A stretch of 64,000 nt of DNA from Heracleum sosnowskyi (lineage: Eukaryota; Streptophyta; Magnoliopsida; Apiales; Apiaceae): contig CM061244.1 in assembly GCA_030848705.1 (NCBI GenBank), forward strand, positions 46,479,190 to 46,543,189. The letters are read 5' to 3'. Positions 54,383-64,000 of the stretch are shown here, in pieces. The translations under genes and the position numbers were made by a program. The number at the start of each line of letters is the position of its first letter. Position 1 is the first letter of the stretch. The notes beneath the pieces are model-generated. The model saw only the letters and a list, made by a program, of their open reading frames with translations. It was not told the origin of the DNA and did no database searches.

Positions 54383-57300
54383 CTAAATGAGCATTGATGC
54401 TTCTATCTCTTCTAGTGTTCTTCCTTTCGTCTCTGGAACCAGCTTCGCAACAAATAAAACCCCCAAACCGCTAAAACTTGCAAATATGAAGAATGTTCCT
54501 AAAAAAATTATTGTACATGTTAGACGTAAATTTTGTACTCGAGTACAAAATTAAGCATAAGCACGAGTGAGGGTGAAGAAACTACCTGATGGACTCCATT
54601 CTAGTAAGAAGTTAAAGATGTAGGAGACAATCCAAGAAACAAACATGTATATAAATGTTGCAAGACTTCCGGCAGAACCCTTAATGTTAAGCGGAAGTAA
54701 CTGCAATACAGAGATCATACTTTTAGCTACAACCACTCTTTAATCTTCATATACTAACATTGGTTTATATGCTGATATATGGACAGAATTAGAAGTTACT
54801 AAACAGGTTTTTTGATCCAAAGACTGAACCAGACTATACTTAAGAAGTATGTCCCACTGACATCAATTTTGACTATGCCCCTGATGAGATGCAAATAAAT
54901 TACCTCTAAGCCTACAAATAGAGAGGTTGCTTCCGTGAAGAGTGAACCCTTTTAGAAAGATGTTCATGACTATAAAGAGTTATTTGACAACTCATTGAGG
55001 TAATACTTACCTCTGACATGATAACCCATGGTACAGCAGCCCCCATTGCAAAGGATGAGAGATTTACCTGGTTACCAAAAAAATATGGAACCTAGGTTCA
55101 ATCAAGTGAAAATGTGAATGTTGAATAAAAATCATGTGAGAAATCCAATTGAAAACACCAACCGGAAAGTTGGCGGAGATACGGTAAAAGAAATATGTAA
55201 AAAAGATATAATTTAGTTGAAGCTGAGAATTAGTTCTACGTTTTCACTATCAAACGCCAGCTTAAATCTTGTCCATATAGACATCTAACAGCAGCATATA
55301 CAAAAAAAATAGTATTTTTACTCGGGATGTTTTTCCTCGCTGTTTGCAAGTTACTTAAGATCACGATAAGAATATAGTCATATGTTTCCATATCATATTA
55401 CCATTACGCCCATGAGCACTAATGCGGACGTGAGCTCCTTCCATTGATTAAGATCCTGCCCAAGGTGAAGCAAATGTAATTTCTCATAAGACCGGAAAAG
55501 TAAGGAATGGAGAAGTCTAAAACATTAGTTTCTAGATAAACCTGCAAGATGAATGCTGATCCAACAAGAAAGCTACCCAAGCCTGCCCCGATGAAAGAAG
55601 CCTGCATCTTTCCTGATTAGTTCAAAAATTAACTGAATTTAGACTCAAAATAATAGGTTACACATTCTAACCATTTGAACTGGACGCCTTCCTGATCTAT
55701 CTAGTATGAGTACACCCAAAGCAGATACTGGAATCTGCATTAAAAATGTATATTCTGAGATGAAGCATGGTACATTGTTACAAAATAATATTCAAATAAT
55801 TAAATCTAGATTTGAGATTTTCCAAAACCTGAATTATTGCAATTGCGGTGGTACCAAAGCTGATTGGAGAACCTGTCATGCACAATGAAAGGATAACTGG
55901 TTCCTATTAATTTCTACAAAATCAGGATATGAATGAGTAAAGAGCCTTTATTTTTACCAGATACTATGAAAATCGAACTTGCATAAAAGACAATCGCCAT
56001 GCTGCCACTAAGTGTTACTATTACTAGGGTACCGATTACTACCTGCACATAGTAAGGTATTAAAAAAGAAGGATAACTAGTATAAAAAAAATTGCTTGAA
56101 AACTAAAGCTTACAATTAGTGAAAAGGCATATTTTTTCTCAAACATTTCCACGAATCTAGATCTCGAGAGCTGACGAAGAGTTTCTATTGAATCCTATAA
56201 TTGGACAAGAAAACCTAATGTCATGTACACAAAATTGATTATTACTTCCATTTAGTCTATAAATTTCACATCTGATAGTGCCTTAGTTTGACCACATACC
56301 AGTATTTCAGTTGCTTCTTCAGAAATATCAGCATCTAGACCCCTTAAGCGTTGTAGAGTGTCTTCGAACTGCTTTACTTGACCAATTTTCGCCTGCAGAT
56401 GGTCAATTCATTAAGAAGCATTCCAAAATATTTTTGTCATTATTTCTTTAACATTGCATCTTTTTTTTTTTTTGCTAAGTTACATTGCATCTTTTACACA
56501 ATACAAAAGAAAGAACCGTGAATTAAAGAGAAAATTCTGCAATTCATAAGTTTTGAAAAGATAATATATAATGCACAGGAAATCATTCAAAAAGAACACT
56601 ACCAACATAATGCTAATTGTTTTTCAGCCACTCTTTTCTTCTCTTCAAGAGGCATCACATCACATTCCTAAACTTAGAATAACTTAATGAAATAATTTTT
56701 CATAACTCACCAACCATCTAGGTGACTCTTGTATGAAAAACAACCCGGACACGTGCAGGAGACAAGGTAAAGCTCCTGGAAGTATAACAACTTTAAGAAA
56801 TTTACACTGACAACCTCCACCATTTATAAAACAGCATAAGAAATGAGTTACCTATCACAGCCAAGGTTCGCCATGAAATGACATTTCCAAGGAAAAACGT
56901 CATAGAAACACCAACACATACTAATATCTGCAATATTGTGAAAACAACGTTACTTAATGGAATCAATTATTCTTTGCACATTAAAACAGTTGTTAGTTTA
57001 GTTATGAGGATACCTGATGTGCTGCAGAAAATCCTCCCCGAATATTTTTAGGTGTGATTTCAGCAACATATACTGGTGTCTGTCTCACCATAGATGTATA
57101 TTTAAAATCAAAAATCAGGCAGATAGGTAAATTACATTTGAAGTTTTGCTATACTTACCAAGTAACTTTGAATTCCAGATCCGAATCCCAGTGACAATCT
57201 TCCAAGGTGAAGGTACCAAGCACCCTTTCAACAAAAAATTAACACTTCCACTCTATTAATATGAAATTGTTGATATTTCATTTAATATTGTAAGTTGTAA

Positions 57301-59448
57301 CTAAAATTTATATGTATATATGCATTTGTTCAGTTGTTGCTTGATATTAGGAAAGAATTATAAGTAACCAAGCTACTTTATGAGGCAATGATATTGTTAA
57401 TTTATGCGTAGACTATATTATAGGCATTCTACTTGTATTTGAACTTGAATAAGTTTGCAGTGATTTGAATGTCTACCTTTAGTTTTCTAATTCTAACACA
57501 ACTTTCATTCTATATATGTTATTCCTAATTTATGTTTTTACTACTGTTTCTGTTGTCTGGGAAATGTACAGCTCCTGCAGTTTTGTAACTTTCAGAAACT
57601 TAACGGAGGGAATAGTTAAATATACCAGAGTACTAGCATGATGATCGTATCTTTTGTGATAATATGCGTGATCATCCTGACTATGACCCCCTATGGCTCT
57701 ACCACTCCGTCTTATGGTAAGGATATAATCTTTGTCCCTTCTGATTATCAAGAATAGTATAAAACTCTTTCAAAGAAATTAAATATAGTTTTTAGGATAG
57801 AAAGGGAAATCTGATTGGAAAAATACCTCTGCAAAAATAATTGCAGACCACCCAATAATGAAGAAAATGTCCATTAGCAACATTGTCTGCAGCAGAAGCA
57901 TACAATGCAATTAGCAGCAGACTGACGAGTAGTAAATACCAGCACTGCCTTGTCATATCTTATAAGGGTCAATGATGATGGAAGAATTTACAGGTTTTCT
58001 GCCAATGAGATCTGCTAGCTTTCCACTTGCAATTGCACCAAACATACTTCCAAAAGTTAGCATCGAACCGAAAATTGAGTACTGAAAATAAGCAAGATGT
58101 AAAATGTTTAGTTTCATTTATGACCTGAGGACCTTGCAACAATCTTGGTCTTCAATCACAAATCTTATAAGAGTATCAGATTAATTTAGGCAAATAGCAC
58201 AAGAAATTTAAGGTAGATGCCACAGGAAAGCACGTAATACCTGTAAACGATTCCACTTGGTTGCTAAAATTTACACCATTTTTAAACTCTCACATTGTCT
58301 GCAAGTCTTGGAATAGGATGTAAATGCGCTATAAGCCTATAACCTATTCTTTGCATATTAATAATCGAATTTGACAAGGCATTGTTACATGTTTCGATAA
58401 GATTGATTGTTCACATTTATCAAACAAGAAAAGATAGGCATACTGTTATTAAGGTTATACTACCAACATGTACAACTTACACCCACCAAAATAGCTGACA
58501 GAAGAGGGAACAATTATGACTTGTAAACTAATAACACTGTATCTAACATAACACTGTATTCAAGATAAAGAGAAAGGGGAGATGTGGCACTAAATTATCT
58601 ATAACACAGCTTGTTAGTCGTGGACTCCTGTCTAGGGAAATAAAGCTTGATTATCCAATACAAAAATAATGCTCAACATAAGTATCATACACCTATTAAA
58701 ATATTAATATTTTTGAGTGGTTCAGGTCATACTTTCATAGTGAGTAATTAGGCATCTTTTAGCTTAATTTACAAAAAAGATCTACCAAAGTTAATAAGTA
58801 TTTAATGATCAAAGAAATAATCTAAACAACCTTAATCTTTGAGATATTTAGCACAACTCAACTCTGGACCATCAGGTTGTAAACAACGTTTGTGACCACA
58901 CCCCCACCATCAACACATTTAGCTTTCGGAGAGCGGTAACTTAAAATGGTATGATCTTGAGAAGACCAATTTTGAACATGTAAGTTGGTAACTAAATGAA
59001 GGGTCCTACTCCTACTCCTACCGATTCCCTCTTTAATCCAAAAAATGAACTTTCGAGTGAGGTAAATGTAATCCATGAACATAGAAGTAAGATATAAATA
59101 TAAAATGTTTAAACAAATGAGCAACAAGACAACACTATTTCTAACACAAACCTGAGCAGTAGATAGACCCAAGTCTGCTACAATTCCAGCTTGAGCAGCA
59201 GATGAATACCCTGTCTACATATATATAATAATAAATATCACAACCAACAGAAAATAAAGCAAAAGTGAAGAGAATGAAAAACTTACAGCACAGCCAAATG
59301 TGAAAGAAGCAGAGATAGCAACAAAAGTGCTGAAAAGAAGCAGTGGGGTGACAGATGAGCCCATAATATCATCTTTGTCATTGATTTTTGTGTCATTTTT
59401 GGTTATCTGTTTCTTGAGTAGCCCTTCTACCATGCTTTCTCTATCCAT
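54383..59448 (-). CDS. ERD6-like monosaccharide transporter (MFS), 18 exons
   Basis: Exons: 59448-59287, 59214-59152, 58081-57992, 57886-57827, 57224-57159, 57079-57014, 56927-56852, 56775-56711, 56392-56300, 56194-56114, 56042-55958, 55872-55829, 55734-55672, 55601-55542, 55455-55402, 55067-55011, 54700-54586, 54498-54383. All have GT...AG borders and keep one frame of 471 residues, normal for ERD6-like (SFP) proteins with 12 membrane helices. These move hexoses, often out of the vacuole with protons. Signature pieces: DLIGRKP (about 99-105), YVAEITPKNIRGGF, ESPRWL (211-216), LDRSGRRP (about 328-335), VPWVIMSE and VPETKGRTLEEIEASM near the C-terminus. Q210 stands where PESPRWL normally has proline. 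The start MDRESMVEG gives the usual short cytosolic N-terminus; an upstream in-frame ATG is less likely. The paralogue and substrate cannot be fixed from sequence. Confidence 0.95.
58082..59151 (-). other. Long second intron of the ERD6-like gene
   Basis: This 1070-bp intron is by far the longest in the gene; most others are about 80-600 bp. I found no transposon ends or coding sequence in it. Confidence 0.7.
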
Positions 59449-59726
59449 TTTTTTCCAGTTTTTTTCTAAGAACAACAGTTTCTGGGTTGGTGGGGAAATC
59501 ACTTGTGGAATAGGAAAACATGTACTCGGAGGTTGTTGACGAAGAGGGGCAAAACTATGACAACACAAAGGGTTAGGTAGCATATCAAAATATTTGGAAA
59601 ATTAAAGTCTGAATTTAACCAGAAAACTTGTCTCTATTGTATGGTAGGTAGCACGTGAAAGATACAGTTTTATGGTTTTATGAAATTTATTATTAGTAGC
59701 CTATAATAGGCGGCACATATTATTTA
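59449..59726 (-). promoter_or_regulatory. Upstream region of the ERD6-like gene, cut by a copia LTR
   Basis: Only 278 bp lie between the ATG and the copia LTR, so the native promoter is probably displaced. No clear TATA box was picked out in it. The stretch next to the ATG (CCAGAAACTGTTGTTCTT on the gene strand) looks like leader sequence. Confidence 0.5.
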
Positions 59727-60059
59727 TGTTGTAAATCTTAATAATTATCTACCGAGAAAGATATATATATGAGAATAGAAAAGTAGAGAGGAAGTATAAG
59801 AGAATAGGAGATGCAGAGACAAAGTTATGTTGATTTCATTAGTTGCCTATTTATAGTAGTTGAATTACAAGTCTTTCTAAGGAAGATAAGCTAGTCTTTT
59901 TTAGTAAGTATTACAAATTTTCTTAACTAAGCTATGCAAGTCTTCCTTGATAAGCTGTGGGAATCTTCCTTAGTAAGTTTCGCGAGAATTCCTCAGTAAG
60001 CTTTGCGAGGCTTCTTGAGTAAGATTTGACAATCACCTTTATTTATTTATATTATAACA
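59727..60059 (-). repeat. 3' LTR of the - strand copia element
   Basis: On the - strand it starts TGTTATAATATAAATA right after the polypurine tract and ends ATTTACAACA. CTATAAATAG at 59856-59847 is a TATA box pointing towards the ERD6-like gene. Direct CTTCCTTAGTAAG-type repeats occur around 59880-60020. The left end is inferred from TG...CA symmetry. Confidence 0.75.
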
Positions 60060-60068
60060 CTCCCCCTT
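60060..60068 (-). other. Polypurine tract of the - strand copia element
   Basis: AAGGGGGAG on the - strand lies directly before the LTR start TGTTATAA. It primes plus-strand DNA synthesis and sets the LTR boundary. Between it and the pol stop (60069-60191) nothing else was recognised. Confidence 0.85.
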
Positions 60069-60191
60069 GATTTTCAAATGCGAGTTATTACAGGGATTAA
60101 CTGCCTCGTTAAAACCTTGCAAGGAAAAACCCAGTGGGATAAAAACATTGACGATGGAAAAAGAGTACAGTCTCCCCCTGAATCAAATGTC

Positions 60192-63100
60192 TCAAACTTT
60201 GACATCTTGATGTAGCAAGGTTCTCAGTCTTCGCATGCCAATATTATTTCGTAGCTTTTCAAACGTTGATGTGGGGAGTGACTTTGTTAGTATATCAGCC
60301 AAATTATTACTTGAACGAACTTGTTGTACCTCAATGTCACCATTCTCTTGTAGTTCATGAGTGTAGAAAAACTTCGGTAATATGTGCTTTGTTCAATCTC
60401 CTTTAATGTATCCTTCCTTCAACTGCTTAATACAAGTTGAATTATCTTCAAACATAACTGTAGGGATATCTGTGATATTTGGTAATCCACATGATTGCCG
60501 AATGTGTTGAATGACGGATCGCAGCCAGATGCATTCTCTACTTGCTTCATGGATTGCTAGTAATTCTGCATGATTTGATGAAGTTGCAGCCATAGTTTGT
60601 TTTGTAGATTTCCAAGAGATAGCAGTTCCACAATATGTGAATAAATAACATGTTTGTGACCTTCCAAAGTGAGGATCTGACATGTACCCAGCATCTGCAT
60701 ATCCAACCAGTTGTGATTTCGAGTTGTTTGGAAAGAACAATCCAAGGTCAATCGTCCCACGGAGATATCTCAAGATATGTTTAATTCCATCCCAATGTCT
60801 TTTAGTTGGATCAGAACTGAATCTTGCAAGTAAGTTCACAGCAAATGCAATATCAGGTCGTGTGTTGTTTGCGAGGTACATAAGAGCACCAATTGCACTA
60901 AGATATGGAACTTCAGGTCCAAGAGCATCTTCACTTTCTTTTCTGGGACGAAATGGATCTTTTTCAACTTCAAGTGATCGAACAATCATTGGCGTAGTCA
61001 GTGGATGAGATTTGTCCATGTAAAATCGATCAAGAACCTTTTCTGTGTAGGTTGACTGATGAACAAATATGCCTGAAGATAAGTGTTCCACCTGTATACC
61101 TAAACAAAACTTTGTCTTTCCAAGATCTTTCATCTCAAACTCATTTTTCAAATAATTAGTAGTGTTAGTAATATCTTCAAAAGTACCAACAATATTTAAA
61201 TCATCCACATAAACAGCAATAACAACAAAACCAATTTGAGATTTTTTAATAAACACACAGGGACACACTTGATTATTAATATACCCATTATTCAATAGGT
61301 ACTCACTAAGCCTGTTATACCACATACGACCAGACTGCTTTAAGCCATATATTGATCGTTGTAATTTAACTGAGTACAAATGACGAGGCTTAGTTTCCTC
61401 CAATTTTAATCCTTCAGGGATTTTCATATAAACATCACAATCAAGTGATCCATATAGGTAGGCTGTCACAACGTCCATGAGACGCATTTCCAATCTTTCC
61501 ATACAAGACATACCTATTACAAAACAAAAAGTGATTCCATCCATTACAGGAGAGTAAGTTTCCTGGTAATCAAAACCAGGCCTTTGAGAGAATCCATGGG
61601 CCACTAGTCGTGCCTTATATCTCACAATTTCATTTCTTTCATTTCGTTTTCGTACAAATACCCATCTATTCCCCACAGGGATCACACCAGCTGGTGTTTG
61701 GACTGCAGGTCCAAATACATTTCTCTTGCGCAAGGACTGCAATTCCTCTTGGATTGCAATTTTCCATTTTGGCCAATCATCTCTTTGTCGACATTCTTCC
61801 ACACTTTGTGGTTCAGGATCGGAGTTCATAGAGATATCACATGCCACGGAAAAAACATATATCTCATCAATCTCAGTACTCCCACGATCCAATAATTTCC
61901 CGTTATGTACATAACTCAATGAGATCTCATAATTATCAGGTACCTTTGCTTCTATGGAAGCATGTGCCACTTCAGGGGCAATATCCTCTTCTGGAGGTAA
62001 TCCCACTTCTGGGGGTTTCGTTATAGCCGCTTCAGGGGTTCGAACCTCTTCAGGAGGTAATACCACTTCTGGGGTATTATCTGGAACACTTGCCATTTCT
62101 TGGGCAGGTCCAATCAGTTTCCGTTTTCGTGGTATAACATCCTTTGCACCAATAGGTCTGCCACGCTTCTGGCGTGGTTTTAAATCACCGTCCAATTTTT
62201 CAGGAATTGATTTATGAATAGGGATTTCAACCCTTGCCGGAGCATTACCAGCAGGTATATGCGATTTTATAATATGTCTAGAATCACTAAAAGCATCAGG
62301 CATTTGATTAGCAATATTTTGCATATGAATAATTCTTTGAACTTCAGATTCACATTGATTAGTACGAGGATCTAAAGCATTCAATCCTGATGTATTCCAT
62401 GTCAATTCAGAATTTAAATTATGCACAACCTTGTCTCCCCCTAATGAAGGGAAGACATACTCATCAAAATGACAATCTGCATATCGAGCAGTAAACACAT
62501 CACCAGTCAATGGTTCAAGATATTTTATGATAGATGGTGAATCAAAACCTATATATATTCCTACTCTTCTTTGAGGTCCCATTTTAGTTCTTTGTGAAGG
62601 CGAAATAGGAACATATACGGCACAACCGAAAACCTTGAAGTGAGATATATCAGGAATGTGACCAAGGGCTAGTTGGTGGGGAGATTGTTTATGATAGGCA
62701 GATGGTCTGACCCTTATTAGGTTTGCAGCATGTAATATAGCATGACCCCAAATTGATGTGGGTAGTTTGGCTCTGAGAAGTAAAGGACGGGCAATAAGTT
62801 GAAGTCTCTTGATTAAAGATTCTGCCAAACCATTTTGTGTGTGCACGTAAGCTACTGGGTGTTCAACTGAGATTCCCACCGACATACAGTAATCATTGAA
62901 AGTTGAAGATGTAAACTCAACAGCATTATCTAGTCGAATTGATTTGATAGGGTGGTCAGGGAATTGAGCTCGTAATTTGATAATTTGAGCGAGTAGTTTG
63001 GCAAAGACTGTATTTCATGTAGAGAGTAGACAGACGTGAGACCACCTAGTTGATGCATCAATTAAAACCATGAAATACCTAAATGGGCCTGAAGATGGAT

Positions 63101-63782
63101 GAATGGGTCCACAAATGTCACCTTGGATCCGTTCTAAGAATTTAGGGGATTCGACTTGAAGTTTAACAGGGGATGGTCGAACAATTAGTTTTCCTAGAGA
63201 ACATGCTGAACAAGGAAGTTCATCTTGTTGTATGATCTTTTGGTTTCTAAGAGGATGTCCCGTAGAATTTTCTATAATACGTCGAATCATGGAAACTCCA
63301 GGATGACCAAGTCTCTCATGCCATAGGGTAAGTGATTTTGGGTCTATAATTTTGGGAATAGTGATACTGTGTGACTCAATGATCCTGATTTTTGTGGCAT
63401 ACAATCCAGAAGAGATTGAGTGTAGCTTTTCTAAAATTTTCTTGTAGCCTAAAGTGGTTGAAGTGATTAAAAGATATTCGTTTCCATCCTCACTAGTAGT
63501 TTCAATGTGAAAACCGTTAAGGCGAATATCTTTGAAACTTAAGAGGTTCCTAGTTGAATTGCTAGAGTACAGGGCATTTGGTATATGAATTTGTGTTCCA
63601 TTTGGCAGAATAAAACTAGCCTTCCCAAGACCTTCGATCATATTAGATGTACCCGATATCGTCAATACTTGAGAGTTGGTTTTAGTTAACTGTGAAAAAT
63701 ATTGTTGACTTTGTAGAATCGTGTGAGTGGTGGCAGAGTCAGCAATACAAATATCTTCCATAATTACTCTGAATACACACAT
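60192..63782 (-). pseudogene. pol: Pol of the - strand copia element, with two nonsense codons
   Basis: One frame runs from 63782 to 60192 and is broken only by TGA at 63017-63015 and TGA at 60395-60393. Protease: CIADSATTHTILQ. GAG-pre-integrase: LTLWHERLGHPG and CSACSLGK. Integrase: QGDICGPI, IRLDNAVEFTS, then HTQNGLAESLIKR. Reverse transcriptase: VVTAYLYGSLDCDVY and YVDDLNIVGT. RNase H: GYADAGYMSDP, SSNHAELLAIHEASREC, FEDNSTCIKQLKEGYIKGD, then after the second stop TKHILPKFFYTHE and NLADILTKSLP. Each stop sits where relatives are expected to have Arg (STR-N and GDR-TKHI), so a CGA to TGA transition explains both. Otherwise full length. An independent call without this joining would give two or three separate frames. 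Confidence 0.9.
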
Positions 63783-63866
63783 AAATAAACGATATTTTCA
63801 TTAAAACAAGTACACGAAACAGAAATTCATAGAACATTACATAGAAAGCAAAAGCGTACATAAAAA

Positions 63867-64000
63867 CTATTCATCTAGGTCATAATACAGATTAGTCCTA
63901 CTATCTAGTTCATTTGAGGTCTTGTTGATTGGTTCATCATTAAAACTTGCCAAATTTGTTTCCACCCTTTGTCCATTCTGATTTTTAGATGACTCGTAAA
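63867..64000 (-). CDS. gag: Gag C-terminus of the - strand copia element (partial)
   Basis: The frame is open from the window edge on the - strand: YESSKNQNGQRVETNLASF, then NKTSNELDSRTNLYYDLDE and TAG at 63867. It is in the right place and style for a copia Gag tail. The 84 bp to the first pol ATG are T-rich and end in GTATTCAG, like an intron 3' end, so gag and pol may be joined by splicing. Confidence 0.55.
   Translation of the reverse strand, partial: YESSKNQNGQRVETNLASFNDEPINKTSNELDSRTNLYYDLDE

Larger units (their letters stand above)
59727..64000 (-). mobile_element. Ty1/copia retrotransposon on - strand, nearly intact (5' end outside window)
   Basis: On the - strand: end of gag (64000-63867), pol (63782-60192), polypurine tract (60068-60060) and a 333-bp LTR (60059-59727). 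It is a different copia lineage from elements A and B: smaller, with no third ORF, and a TNT1-94-annotated type of pol. The 5' LTR is outside, so age and TSD cannot be read. The 3' LTR faces the ERD6-like gene. Confidence 0.9.

Noticed and set aside
59449..59583. Longer N-terminus for the sugar transporter from an upstream ATG
   Set aside because: It would add a Pro/Cys-rich extension not typical of ERD6-like proteins; MDRESMVEG at 59448 gives the normal length.

Overview
The window is plant nuclear DNA, almost certainly from a eudicot with a repeat-rich genome. It holds one intron-rich cellular gene, an 18-exon ERD6-like sugar transporter. About 55 kb of the rest is retrotransposons and DNA transposons stacked inside one another. 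No bacterial, organellar, tRNA, rRNA or CRISPR features were seen. The species cannot be named from the sequence alone.

Layout and order of events, read from target-site duplications (TSDs) and resumed reading frames. (1) The oldest layer is a Ty3/gypsy element of Tat type on the + strand. It is visible as an RNase H end (24335-24442), a broken integrase (39374-40732), a 47-bp tandem repeat, a three-exon antisense gene (43275-41474) and a split 3' LTR (43886-44005 and 50918-about 51456). (2) Ty1/copia SIRE-type element A occupies 1-24333, with its 5' end outside the window. It appears to sit in the Tat RNase H and is itself split by (3) a complete, very young SIRE-type element B (3147-16041; TSD CAAGG; 544-bp LTRs differing at two positions). 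(4) A 14.9-kb element on the - strand with two 4,980-bp LTRs and decayed insides (24443-39368; TSD CCCAT) sits between Tat RNase H and integrase; it looks like a LARD, a large non-autonomous derivative. (5) A non-autonomous CACTA element (44006-50917; TSD AAA) carrying an HCF107-like gene fragment sits in the Tat LTR. It is split by (6) a complete Mutator-like element (45930-50188; TSD TTTCAGAAA) with 74-bp inverted repeats and an uninterrupted 1048-residue transposase.

From 51.5 kb on, three small MITEs (two hAT-like, one Stowaway-like) precede the sugar transporter gene (59448 down to 54383, - strand). A nearly intact copia element on the same strand ends only 279 bp upstream of its start codon (3' LTR 59727-60059; pol 63782-60192; end of gag to the window edge).

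The least familiar signals are in the two SIRE elements. Element A carries about 30 copies of a TCAACGRA/TYCGTTGA motif in LTR, spacer, gag, pol and ORF3. The motif is read in different frames, set out in 22-24 bp phased arrays, and often paired into hairpins whose arms change together. Element B lacks that motif and has its own dispersed AAACTCTG motif. B also carries a compact antisense gene with its own TATA box and poly(A) signal, divergent from a large third ORF.
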